A stretch of DNA of 64,000 nt from Longimicrobiaceae bacterium. GTDB taxonomy: Bacteria; Gemmatimonadota; Gemmatimonadetes; Longimicrobiales; Longimicrobiaceae. How positions within the stretch are numbered: the stretch's first letter is position 1; each line of letters opens with the position of its first letter. The DNA lies in NCBI GenBank assembly GCA_036375715.1, contig DASVBS010000034.1, positions 62,001-126,000 on the forward strand, given 5' to 3'. Position numbers and translations under genes: made by a program. Below, in pieces: positions 52,891 through 60,774 of the stretch. Under the pieces are notes generated by a model that saw only the letters and a list, made by a program, of their open reading frames with translations, had not been told where the DNA came from and searched no databases.

Positions 52891-54284
52891 TGGGAACCAA
52901 CGCGACACCCACCCCCGAGCGCGTCGATCGCTCGCAGCCCCCCGGCCCCGGGCCGCGTCGTCCGTTCGCCTTTCCGGTCATCGAGCGGTTCGAGCTGGCG
53001 AACGGCCTTCCGGTGCTCACCGCGAGGACCGAAGGTCTCCCGGTGGCGACCCTGGCGTTGCTCGTCCCCGCTTCGGGCGTCTTCGAGCCGGAGGATCGTG
53101 CCGGCCTCGCTTCGCTTTCCGGGGCTCTCCTCGATTCGGGAACGGATCGGCGGTCAGCGTTCGAGATCGCCGAGACCTTCGAGAGCCTCGGTGCGCATTT
53201 TGGCGTCGGCACCGGCTGGGACACCACGGAGGTGGAGCTGACGGCGCTCACCTCCACGCTCTCCCCCGGCACCGAGCTGATGGCCGAGCTGGTGCGAAGC
53301 CCCTCCTTTCCGGGCGACGAGGTGGATCGGGTGCGCAAGGAGCATATCGCCTCGATCCTGCAACGGCGGGCGGAGCCGCGCGGTCTGGCCAACGAGGTCG
53401 CCGCCCGGTTCTTCTTTGCGCCCGAGAGCCCGTTTTCGCGACCGCTGGGCGGCACCACCCACACCCTGCAAGGGCTCACGCGGCAAGACATCGTCGATTT
53501 CCATCGCGGCCACTACACGCCCTTCGGCGCGACTCTCGTGGTCGCCGGAAACCTCGATCCGGAGGACGTTCGTGACCTCGCCGAAGCGACCTTCGGCGAC
53601 TGGGTCGGCCCCGCCTCGGTGCGTCCAGTGGTCAGCTCGGCGCCCGCGGCGCGCGCGCGTCGAGTGGTGATCGTGGACCGACCCGGGTCGGTACAGTCGG
53701 AGCTGCGGGTGGGACACGTCGGGGTTGCGCGCAGCACCCCCGACTACTTCCCGCTGATCGTGATGAACACGATCCTCGGCGGGGCCTTTACCAGCCGGCT
53801 CAACCTGAACCTGCGGGAGAAGCAGGGCTTCACCTACGGAGTCTCCTCCGGGTTCGCCATGCGTCGCAACCCCGGACCATTCGTGATCTCCACCGCCGTG
53901 CAAAGCGAGGTGACCGCTGCGGCGCTGACCGAGATCTTCCGAGAGGTAGAGGCGATCCGCGATGCTCCGGTGTCCGCCAGCGAGCTGCAGGACGCTCGGA
54001 ACTACATAGCCGGAGTATTCCCGCTTCGGTTGGAGACTACGGAGGGGGTCACGGCCCGACTGGTCGAGCTGGCGCTGCACGGCCTGCCGCTGGACTACTT
54101 CGACGCCTACCGCGACCGGGTGCTCGAGGTGCCGGCGGACGAGGTGCTGCGGGTGGCCCGACAGCACGTGCGGCCGGAGGAGATGTGCGTGGTGATCGTG
54201 GGGGACGCGGCGCAGGTCCGTGGGCCCGTCGAAGCACTCGACCTCGGGCCGGTCGAGGTCGTCAACGTGGAGGATCTGCCGTGA
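52890..54284 (+). CDS. M16 family peptidase, non-catalytic subunit
   Basis: 464 residues. Its ATG overlaps the previous stop (TGATG). The position of the zinc motif reads GLASLSGALLDSGT instead of HxxEH, so it cannot bind zinc there. GGAFTSRLNLNLREKQGFTYGVSSGF, with the Arg/Tyr pair used for substrate binding, is intact. This matches the R/Y partner subunit of bacterial two-chain M16 peptidases. It is followed by a GTGA-coupled NUDIX gene. Confidence 0.92.
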   Translation: MGTNATPTPERVDRSQPPGPGPRRPFAFPVIERFELANGLPVLTARTEGLPVATLALLVPASGVFEPEDRAGLASLSGALLDSGTDRRSAFEIAETFESLGAHFGVGTGWDTTEVELTALTSTLSPGTELMAELVRSPSFPGDEVDRVRKEHIASILQRRAEPRGLANEVAARFFFAPESPFSRPLGGTTHTLQGLTRQDIVDFHRGHYTPFGATLVVAGNLDPEDVRDLAEATFGDWVGPASVRPVVSSAPAARARRVVIVDRPGSVQSELRVGHVGVARSTPDYFPLIVMNTILGGAFTSRLNLNLREKQGFTYGVSSGFAMRRNPGPFVISTAVQSEVTAAALTEIFREVEAIRDAPVSASELQDARNYIAGVFPLRLETTEGVTARLVELALHGLPLDYFDAYRDRVLEVPADEVLRVARQHVRPEEMCVVIVGDAAQVRGPVEALDLGPVEVVNVEDLP

Positions 54285-54871
54285 CGGACCGTACACAGGG
54301 CGGGGAAGCCCCGGTGAAGCTGTCCTCTGTCCCGGTTCACAACGGGCGGATCGTCCACCTGAGCATCGACACCGTCCGCTTTCCGGACGGTAAGGTCGGC
54401 GAGCTGGAGATGATCCGGCATTCCGGTGCGGCGGCCGTGCTGCCCCTGCTGAGCGAGCGCGACGATCCCGACCCGGAAATCGTGCTGATCCGGCAGTACC
54501 GTTATGCCGGCGGCGGGTACATGCTCGAAGTCCCCGCTGGACGGCCCGACCGGCCGGGCGAGGACTGGGAAGTGTGCGCCCGGCGGGAGCTGGAGGAAGA
54601 GACCGGATACACGGCCGACCGCTTCACCCGACTGACGGGAATCCACACCACGCCGGGCTTCACTGACGAGTACATCCACCTGTACCTCGCCGAGGGCCTG
54701 CGCGAGGGAAACACGGCCCACGACCACGACGAGTACATCGAGGTCGAGCGGATGCCCATTTCGCATGCCCTCGACCTGATTCGGCAGGGAGAGATCACCG
54801 ACGCCAAGACCGTAGTCACCCTCCTCTTCGCCTGGACTTACCTCCTGTCGGCGAGCAGACCCGCCCGCTGA
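54281..54871 (+). CDS. NUDIX hydrolase, ADP-ribose pyrophosphatase-like
   Basis: 196 residues from a GTG that overlaps the previous stop (GTGA). The Nudix box is VCARRELEEETGY with the Glu cluster for magnesium. The Gly at the start of the box is six rather than five residues from the first Glu (GRPDRPGE), a one-residue insertion. IVLIRQYRYAGGGYMLEVPAGRPD before the box and TPGFTDEYIHLYLAEGL after it are typical of ADP-ribose pyrophosphatases, which split ADP-ribose to AMP and ribose 5-phosphate. It is the last gene of the M16 operon. Confidence 0.9.
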   Translation: MTDRTQGGEAPVKLSSVPVHNGRIVHLSIDTVRFPDGKVGELEMIRHSGAAAVLPLLSERDDPDPEIVLIRQYRYAGGGYMLEVPAGRPDRPGEDWEVCARRELEEETGYTADRFTRLTGIHTTPGFTDEYIHLYLAEGLREGNTAHDHDEYIEVERMPISHALDLIRQGEITDAKTVVTLLFAWTYLLSASRPAR

Positions 54872-54960
54872 CCCAACGCAATCGGCTTCCCGACCATACG
54901 TTAGAGCAGCAGGGTGGTGCCGGAAGGAAAACCGTCACCCCTTCGCATTCGTAGTGACCA

Positions 54961-55005
54961 GAGCAAAGCGGTGGTCCGAGCGAGCGGACGTGTCCCGCTT
55001 TGCTC
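54961..55005 (+). promoter_or_regulatory. nested hairpin upstream of the sigma factor gene
   Basis: Perfect eleven-base arms GAGCAAAGCGG and CCGCTTTGCTC enclose a 23-base interval that itself contains GTCCG and CGGAC (54974-54978, 54985-54989), giving a two-tier stem. It may terminate the M16-NUDIX transcript or act in the leader of the sigma gene. No T run follows. Confidence 0.55.
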
Positions 55006-55012
55006 ACACGCC

Positions 55013-55030
55013 TGTCCTCACTGAAGGACA
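55013..55030 (+). promoter_or_regulatory. short hairpin upstream of the sigma factor gene
   Basis: Arms TGTCCT and AGGACA of six bases each with a six-base loop, eight bases after the nested hairpin. It is weak alone but adjoins two stronger inverted repeats. Confidence 0.35.
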
Positions 55031-55055
55031 CAGAAGGATACACCCCCAGCTTGGA

Positions 55056-55109
55056 TCCCTGCCTCCGTCGAAGTAAATTCATGCGGAATAGAGGGTTAGG
55101 AGGCAGGGA
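55056..55109 (+). promoter_or_regulatory. wide inverted repeat upstream of the sigma factor gene
   Basis: Perfect eleven-base arms TCCCTGCCTCC and GGAGGCAGGGA, 32 bases apart. The AT-richer interval (AAGTAAATTCATGCGGAATA) is the best place for a promoter in this gap. The arms may be a protein-binding site or pair in the transcript. It is about 115 bases before the sigma start. Confidence 0.5.
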
Positions 55110-55224
55110 ACAGGGGGTGGTACATGGTATGGAATCTGCTCGATCTCGGTCTACGAGCGTCGCTTCGCGGCGCCCGATCCCGGACGGCAATCCCGAATTC
55201 ACGAAGGCAATATCAGGGGGAAAG

Positions 55225-55866
55225 ATGGCCAGATCATCCGCCGTGGACGGGGCCTTTGGGGTGGATCCTCAACCCCCGCGGGACGCGCTGAGCGAAATGG
55301 ACGACAGCGGTCTGGTCGCGGCCTTCCTCGAGGGGGAGAAGCGAGCCTTCAATGTCCTCGTCGACCGCTACCAGGGTCGACTGCTGAACTTTGTGTACCG
55401 CACCACAGGCGATCGGGAGCGCGCAGAAGATCTCGTGCAGGAGACCTTCATCCGCGTCTATCGCCACCTGCATCGTTTCGACCAGTCCAAGAAGTTTTCG
55501 ACCTGGATCTACACGATCGCGTCGAACCTGGCCAAGAACGAGCTGCGCAATCGCTCGCGCAACCCGCTGGTGCTCTTCCAGGCGATCAAGAAGAACTGGG
55601 ACGCGGACCAGAAGCCGCTGGAGTGGGAGGACAACACCTTTCGTCCGGACGACCTCTTCCGTAAGCGCCACCTTCGGCAGATGGTGGAGGCGGCCGTCGA
55701 GGAGCTGCCGGAGCACCACCGCGTGGTCTTCGTCCTGCGCGAGCTCGAGGGGAAGACCTACGAGGAGATCGCGGAGATCACCTCCTGCAACCTCGGCACG
55801 GTGAAGAGCCGCTTGAACCGCGCGCGCAACAACTTCGCGCAGATCATCGCGCCGCTGCTTTCCTGA
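55225..55866 (+). CDS. ECF RNA polymerase sigma factor
   Basis: 213 residues from the ATG at 55225, which follows AGGGGGA; upstream extensions look non-coding. Region 2 spans LVDRYQGRLLNFVYRTTG and RAEDLVQETFIRVYRHLHRFDQSKKFSTWIYTIASN, split here by the 2.2 helix. Region 4 is EELPEHHRVVFVLRELEGKTYEEIAEITSCNLGTVKSRLNRARN, with the DNA-binding helix TVKSRLNRAR. There is no region 1.1 or 3. The next gene encodes a zinc-finger protein with a membrane segment, its probable anti-sigma factor. Confidence 0.93.
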   Translation: MARSSAVDGAFGVDPQPPRDALSEMDDSGLVAAFLEGEKRAFNVLVDRYQGRLLNFVYRTTGDRERAEDLVQETFIRVYRHLHRFDQSKKFSTWIYTIASNLAKNELRNRSRNPLVLFQAIKKNWDADQKPLEWEDNTFRPDDLFRKRHLRQMVEAAVEELPEHHRVVFVLRELEGKTYEEIAEITSCNLGTVKSRLNRARNNFAQIIAPLLS

Positions 55867-55911
55867 GAAGGCACGCCGGGCGGTCGCCGCCCCGAAGGCT
55901 GCGCACGAGAC

Positions 55912-55954
55912 GCGAAAGGCCTCGCTGGACTCCCGGCGGGGTCTTTCGCTCTTT
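55912..55954 (+). terminator. terminator between sigma and anti-sigma genes
   Basis: GCGAAAGGCCTC pairs with GGGGTCTTTCGC over 12 bases allowing two G-T pairs, with a 14-base loop, followed by TCTTT. It is 46 bases past the sigma stop, so read-through would set the amount of anti-sigma relative to sigma. Confidence 0.6.
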
Positions 55955-56091
55955 GAGGGGGGCGGGGGCACAGCATTTCGGCCCGCCGAAAGGGCTCGCC
56001 GAGGCTGGAACTTAGGCCACAGTGGCCGGTAGAAGGGGTGCATGTCACGCGGCCTCCGCGGCCGGTATCTCCTTCACTGGTTGCTGCTCCG

Positions 56092-56625
56092 ATGATCGAT
56101 TGCGCTGAGTTTCTCGAGTCCTACTCCGATTTCCGGGACGGATACGTCTCGGCGGAGCGGAGGGAGGATTTCGAGGCGCACCTTCGGGTGTGCGACTCCT
56201 GCGCCCGGTACGACCGGGTGATCGGGAGTGGGGTTCAGGTCTTTCGATCGCTCCCTCCATTGGCGCCGTCGCCGGACTTCCAGGTTCGACTCCAGGGGCG
56301 CTTGTATGCGTTGGAGCAGGCGAGCGGCAAGCACGGCTCGGGCGCTTCGCTGGCGGTGACCCTCATGATCTGCGCGGCCCTCGGAATCGGTGCGTGGATC
56401 CCGACCCTCCGACCTGCTCCCGCTGACCCCGTGCGGCTGCCGCCGATCGTCGCTCACGCACCCTACCACGACCTGACACCGGTCCTCATGCGGAGCCCGA
56501 CACCCGCGGTGGTGCTGCCGCAGCTGCCCGCCACCGGGTATTACAGTCGGAGTCTGCTGTTCCGGGAAGCGATGGGGCCCACCACCACCCTCGCTTATCG
56601 CCCGGCCAGCCTCTACGGGCATTAG
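56092..56625 (+). CDS. zinc-finger (ZAS) anti-sigma factor with membrane anchor
   Basis: 177 residues. The zinc-binding anti-sigma domain has His30-x3-Cys34-x2-Cys37 (HLRVCDSC) and Cys4 as the likely fourth ligand. A membrane segment (SLAVTLMICAALGIGAWI) follows near residue 85. The ~70-residue periplasmic tail is Pro-rich with no domain recognised. The layout is that of anti-sigma factors which hold an ECF sigma at the membrane and release it on a signal. It is 225 bases after the sigma gene, with a terminator-like hairpin between. Confidence 0.85.
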   Translation: MIDCAEFLESYSDFRDGYVSAERREDFEAHLRVCDSCARYDRVIGSGVQVFRSLPPLAPSPDFQVRLQGRLYALEQASGKHGSGASLAVTLMICAALGIGAWIPTLRPAPADPVRLPPIVAHAPYHDLTPVLMRSPTPAVVLPQLPATGYYSRSLLFREAMGPTTTLAYRPASLYGH

Positions 56626-56642
56626 TCACCGGCTTCGGAGTC

Positions 56643-57659
56643 GTGCCCGTTCTCACCCCCGCACGTTTCGCGCGGCATCTCGAGCAGGAGCAGCCGGCCG
56701 GCGCCTACTTCCTCCACGGGGAGGAGGAGCACCTGCGCGAGGCCGCCGTGCAGCGTGTCGTTGCCGCGGTTCTGGACCCGACGACCCGCGACTTCAACTT
56801 CGACCAGCTCCGCGGTGACGATGTCACGCCGGAGACCCTGGCCTCCATCCTGGCCACCCCGCCGATGATGGCGGAGCACCGCGTGGTCGTCGTACGTGAC
56901 GTGCAGGGGCTCTCCCCGAAGGCTCGCGAGGTGGTGGAATCGGTCGCCGCCTCGCCACCGGCAGGGCTGGTCCTGGTTCTGAGCGGGCAGAAGCCCTCCG
57001 GGAGCCGCGCCAAGTTCTACGACCAGTTGCAGAAGCTGACGATCTCAGTCGAATTCCCCCGCCTCGGGCTGAACGACCTCCCCGGGTGGCTGACGGAGCA
57101 CGCGCGCGAGGAGCACGGCCTCGAGCTGGAGATCGACGCCGCGCGGGCGCTGGTGAGCGCGATCGGCAGTCATCTCGGCGTCCTTTCCACGGAGTTGGAG
57201 AAGCTCGCCTCCTTTGCTTCGGGCAGGAAGACGATCACCCTGGACGACGTGCGCGCGGTAGGCGGCTACATCCCCCGGGTGGATCGCTGGGCCTGGTTTG
57301 ACCTGGTGGGAGAGCGGCGCTTCGAGGAGGCGCTCCGGCTCCTGCCCGAGTTGCTCGAAGCGGGGGAGAGCGCGGTAGGGCTGGTCGCCGGGATGGGCGG
57401 GCACCTCTTACGGGTGGGGATCGCGGTGGCCGGGGGTCCGGCGGCGCTTGAGAAGGAGCTGCCGCCGAACCAGCGCTGGCTGGCGCGACGGGTGGGCGCG
57501 GCGGCCCGCGCCTGGACGGTGGAGGAGCTGGACGCCGCCCTGGCCGACCTGCTCCGCACCGACCGACTCCTCAAGAGCGCGCCGTTGACCGATCGACAGG
57601 CGATCGAGGAGCTGCTGCTAAGGCTGGCCGGTGCGCACTCGGGCGCTGTCGCCGCCTGA
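56643..57659 (+). CDS. holA: DNA polymerase III, delta subunit
   Basis: 338 residues from a GTG, 17 bases after the anti-sigma stop. It is the clamp-loader subunit that opens the sliding clamp. The N-terminal FLHGEEEHLREAAVQRVVAAVL is the degenerate nucleotide-binding start of HolA. The middle AAA+ lid and C-terminal collar domain contain LEKLASFASGRKTITLDDVRAVGGYIP and WFDLVGERRFEEALRLLPELLEAGESAVGL, both characteristic. Sequence is divergent as usual for delta but the length and order agree. It precedes mutS in the same direction. Confidence 0.92.
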   Translation: MPVLTPARFARHLEQEQPAGAYFLHGEEEHLREAAVQRVVAAVLDPTTRDFNFDQLRGDDVTPETLASILATPPMMAEHRVVVVRDVQGLSPKAREVVESVAASPPAGLVLVLSGQKPSGSRAKFYDQLQKLTISVEFPRLGLNDLPGWLTEHAREEHGLELEIDAARALVSAIGSHLGVLSTELEKLASFASGRKTITLDDVRAVGGYIPRVDRWAWFDLVGERRFEEALRLLPELLEAGESAVGLVAGMGGHLLRVGIAVAGGPAALEKELPPNQRWLARRVGAAARAWTVEELDAALADLLRTDRLLKSAPLTDRQAIEELLLRLAGAHSGAVAA

Positions 57660-57814
57660 GCATGGGGGAGCGGCCGTGGTGGCGGCTCTGCTGACTTGGG
57701 GTCAGAACCGGCCGGTTGCCTCCCTCTCCGGGCCGGTCTATCTTCGCCGTTTCATTCTTCTTGCCGATTCCTGCCCCGCGAACGCCTGCAGGGCCCCTCG
57801 CCGAGCGGAACTCG

Positions 57815-60382
57815 ATGGCGGCTGACGACACCCCACTGATGCAGCAGTGGCGGGAGATCAAGTCCCGCCACCAGGACGCCCTGGTCCTTTTCCGCGTGGG
57901 CGACTTCTACGAGATGTTCTACGAGGACGCGGAGGAAGGCGCTCGCCTCCTCGACCTCACCCTCACGTCGCGGAACAACGGCTCCTCCCGCGCCCCGCTG
58001 GCGGGAATCCCGGTGCCGGCGCTGGAGACCTATCTGCAGCGCCTGGTCAAGCTGGGGCGGCGCGTGGCCATCTGCGAACAGGTCGAAGATCCCGCTCAGG
58101 CCAAGGGGATCGTGCGTCGTGCGGTTACGGAGATGGTTACTCCGGGAACAGCACTCAGCGAGGGCCTGCTCGACGCGCGACGCAACAACTTCCTCCTGGC
58201 CATCACCGGCGAGTCCGATCCATCGGGGGAGCTTGCTGTCGCCTGGACGGATCTCTCGACCGGCGAGCTCGGGGTGCAGCCGTCGAACTGGAAAGAGCTC
58301 CCGGATCTCCTGGGGCGGCTGGAACCCTCCGAGATCCTCCTGCCCCGGTCCTGGGAGCTCTTCCCCATCCCGGGCGCGGACCGCGTGGTCTGCACTCATC
58401 GCAGCGACTGGATGTTCGACGCCCCCAGCGGCGAGGAAGAGCTACGCCGGCGCTTCGGCGTGGTCACCCTCGAGGGGTTCGGCTTTGGTCCCGGCGACGG
58501 CCTCCTGGTGGGGGCCACCGGCGCGCTCGTCGCCTACCTCGCCGAGACGCAGCCTGCCGCGGCAGGCGTGCTCCGGCCGCCGCGCATCGAGCGCGGGGGC
58601 ACGGAGATGCAGCTCGACGAGATGACCCGCCGCAACCTCGAGCTGGTCGAACCGCTTGGATCCGCCGACGGGCAGACCCTGCTCGGGGTTCTGGACGAAG
58701 CGCTCACGCCCATGGGCGGTCGACTCCTGCGGCGCTGGCTGCTGTCGCCGCTCATCGACCGCGAGGCGATCGTGGGGAGGCAGGACGCAGTGGAGGAGCT
58801 CGTGGACGACACCTCCATGCGCCGCGAGCTGCGGAAGGAGCTGGGCAGCATCAAGGACCTGGAGCGCCTGGCCGTGCGGGTCGGCTCCGCCCGGTGCACT
58901 CCGCGAGACCTGCTGGCGATCGACGCATCCCTTTCCCATGTCCCGGCCCTGAAGTCCGCGCTGGCGCAGGCCCGCGCTGACGTCCTCGCCCGACATCGCG
59001 AAGCACTCGACCCGCTGGACGACCTACGGGCGCTGGTCGCCGCGGCGATCAGCGACGACCCCCCGCTCAACCTCGCCGACGGGGGCGTGATCCGCCCCGG
59101 ATTCGACCCGCAGCTCGACGAGCTCCGCTCGCTCCGCGAGGGGGCGGTCGAATGGATCGCGCGGCTGCAGGCGCAGGAGCGCGAGCGCACCGGCATCGGG
59201 TCGCTCAAAGTCGGCTACAACAAGGTCTTCGGCTACTACATAGAGGTGACGCGCACGCACCTCGAGCGGGTTCCGGAGGAATACCAGCGCCGGCAAACGC
59301 TCACCAACGCCGAGCGGTACATCACCCCCGAATTGAAGGAGTGGGAGGAGAAGGTCCTCGGCGCGGAGGAGAAGATCCTGGCGCTGGAAAGCAAGCTCTT
59401 CGAGGACGTGCGCCGGCAGGTCGCCGCGCTGGTTCCCAGGCTGCAGGAGCTCACCAGCCACGTGGCGGCGCTCGACGTACTGGCGGCGCTGGCGGAGGTG
59501 GCGGTTCGTCGCGAGTACGTGCGACCCGAGGTCCACGACGGCTACGAGCTGGTCATTCGTGCCGGGCGCCACCCCGTGGTCGAGACGATGATGCCCCGCG
59601 AGGACTTCATCCCCAATGACGTCCGCCTCGATGGAGAGGCGAGGATCATGATCCTCACGGGACCGAACATGGCGGGGAAGTCGACGGTGCTGCGGCAGGT
59701 GGGGCTCATCCAGCTGCTGGCGCAGGTGGGCTCCTTCGTCCCCGCCCGCGAGGCCCGCATCGGGATCTGCGACCGCATCTTCACCCGCGTGGGGGCGTCA
59801 GACAACCTGGTTCGCGGCCAGTCGACCTTCATGGTCGAGATGACGGAAACCGCCGCCATTCTGAACGGCGCGAGCCGCCGGTCGTTGGTGTTGCTGGACG
59901 AGATCGGCCGGGGGACGTCGACCTGGGACGGGATGAGCGTCGCCACGGCCGTCACCGAGTACATTCACGAGCGAGTCGGCGCCAAGACCATCTTCGCCAC
60001 CCACTACCACGAGCTTACCCGCCTGGCGGAGCGGCTGCCCGGCGTGGTCAACTACAGTGTGGCGGTGAAGGAGGATGGCGAGAACATCGTGTTCCTGCGC
60101 TCGCTCGTTGCGGGTGGTGCCGACCGCTCCTATGGTGTCGAAGTTGCGCGTCTGGCTGGCCTTCCCGTCGAGGTGATCGGCCGTGCGCGGACCTTGCTCC
60201 GGGAGCTGGAAGGCGGAATGGCGAACGGATCGACCAGGCCCGCTGCCGACGTGCAGCTCCCCCTCTTCGAAGCCCAGGATCACCCGGTCCTGGAACGCCT
60301 GCGGGGCGTGGACGTAAACCGTCTGACGCCTATCGAAGCGATCGTCCTGCTCGCGGAGCTCTCCGCGCAGGCGAGAAGTTGA
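57815..60382 (+). CDS. mutS: DNA mismatch repair protein MutS
   Basis: 855 residues from the ATG giving MAADDTPLMQQWREIKSRH. The mismatch-binding Phe31-x-Glu33 is in VGDFYEMF. Connector, core and clamp domains follow, then the ATPase: Walker A GPNMAGKST at 616-624, the GASDNLVRGQSTFMVEM signature, Walker B LVLLDEIGRGTSTWDG and FATHYHELT. It recognises base mismatches and recruits MutL. The complete motif set and length show a functional MutS1. The next gene begins inside its stop codon (TTGA). Confidence 0.97.
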   Translation: MAADDTPLMQQWREIKSRHQDALVLFRVGDFYEMFYEDAEEGARLLDLTLTSRNNGSSRAPLAGIPVPALETYLQRLVKLGRRVAICEQVEDPAQAKGIVRRAVTEMVTPGTALSEGLLDARRNNFLLAITGESDPSGELAVAWTDLSTGELGVQPSNWKELPDLLGRLEPSEILLPRSWELFPIPGADRVVCTHRSDWMFDAPSGEEELRRRFGVVTLEGFGFGPGDGLLVGATGALVAYLAETQPAAAGVLRPPRIERGGTEMQLDEMTRRNLELVEPLGSADGQTLLGVLDEALTPMGGRLLRRWLLSPLIDREAIVGRQDAVEELVDDTSMRRELRKELGSIKDLERLAVRVGSARCTPRDLLAIDASLSHVPALKSALAQARADVLARHREALDPLDDLRALVAAAISDDPPLNLADGGVIRPGFDPQLDELRSLREGAVEWIARLQAQERERTGIGSLKVGYNKVFGYYIEVTRTHLERVPEEYQRRQTLTNAERYITPELKEWEEKVLGAEEKILALESKLFEDVRRQVAALVPRLQELTSHVAALDVLAALAEVAVRREYVRPEVHDGYELVIRAGRHPVVETMMPREDFIPNDVRLDGEARIMILTGPNMAGKSTVLRQVGLIQLLAQVGSFVPAREARIGICDRIFTRVGASDNLVRGQSTFMVEMTETAAILNGASRRSLVLLDEIGRGTSTWDGMSVATAVTEYIHERVGAKTIFATHYHELTRLAERLPGVVNYSVAVKEDGENIVFLRSLVAGGADRSYGVEVARLAGLPVEVIGRARTLLRELEGGMANGSTRPAADVQLPLFEAQDHPVLERLRGVDVNRLTPIEAIVLLAELSAQARS

Positions 60383-60774
60383 ACCCTCTCGAGTCGCTCC
60401 ACGTGAGACTTCCGTCAGTTGCGGCGCTCCTGCCGCTTATCGCGACCGCGGTGGTAGGATGTGAGGAGGCCGCGCCGGTCACGCCCCCCCGGCAGCTTCC
60501 GGGCTCCCCCTTTCACTATCCCGAGGAGCTGTGGGACGCGGGGGTGGAGGGCGAGACGATTCTGCGCCTGTGGGTGAACGAGGAAGGCCGGGTGGACACG
60601 GTTCGGGTCGAGAAACCCAGCGAATATCCCGCCTTCGACAGCGCCGCTGTGCACGGCGCCCGCGACCTGCAGTTCGAGCCCGCGCGGCAGAATGACGGAC
60701 CGGTAGGCACGTGGGTACTCCTTCCGGTACAGTTCGACCTTCCGGGGAGCGACAGCGCTGGAGCAGTGCCTTGA
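60379..60774 (+). CDS. lipoprotein with TonB C-terminal domain
   Basis: 131 residues from a TTG overlapping the mutS stop; a GTG at 60403 would give a classical 20-residue lipoprotein signal. The signal ends at TAVVGC. After a short Pro linker comes an ~80-residue TonB_C/energy-transducer domain: GETILRLWVNEEGRVDTVRVEKPSEYPAFDSAAVHGARDLQFEPARQND. It has no membrane helix or Pro-rich arm long enough to reach from the inner membrane, so it cannot work like standard TonB. It may bind receptor TonB boxes or partner proteins in the periplasm. The CBS gene overlaps its stop. Confidence 0.75.
   Translation: MNPLESLHVRLPSVAALLPLIATAVVGCEEAAPVTPPRQLPGSPFHYPEELWDAGVEGETILRLWVNEEGRVDTVRVEKPSEYPAFDSAAVHGARDLQFEPARQNDGPVGTWVLLPVQFDLPGSDSAGAVP

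Larger units (their letters stand above)
54872..55224. other. intergenic region, 353 bases, with three hairpins before the sigma factor gene
   Basis: The gap between the NUDIX gene and the sigma factor gene holds three successive inverted repeats (54961-55005, 55013-55030 and 55056-55109). No protein-coding content is convincing. It presumably contains the sigma factor promoter, but no clear -35/-10 pair can be named. The leader could control expression by RNA structure. Confidence 0.55.
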
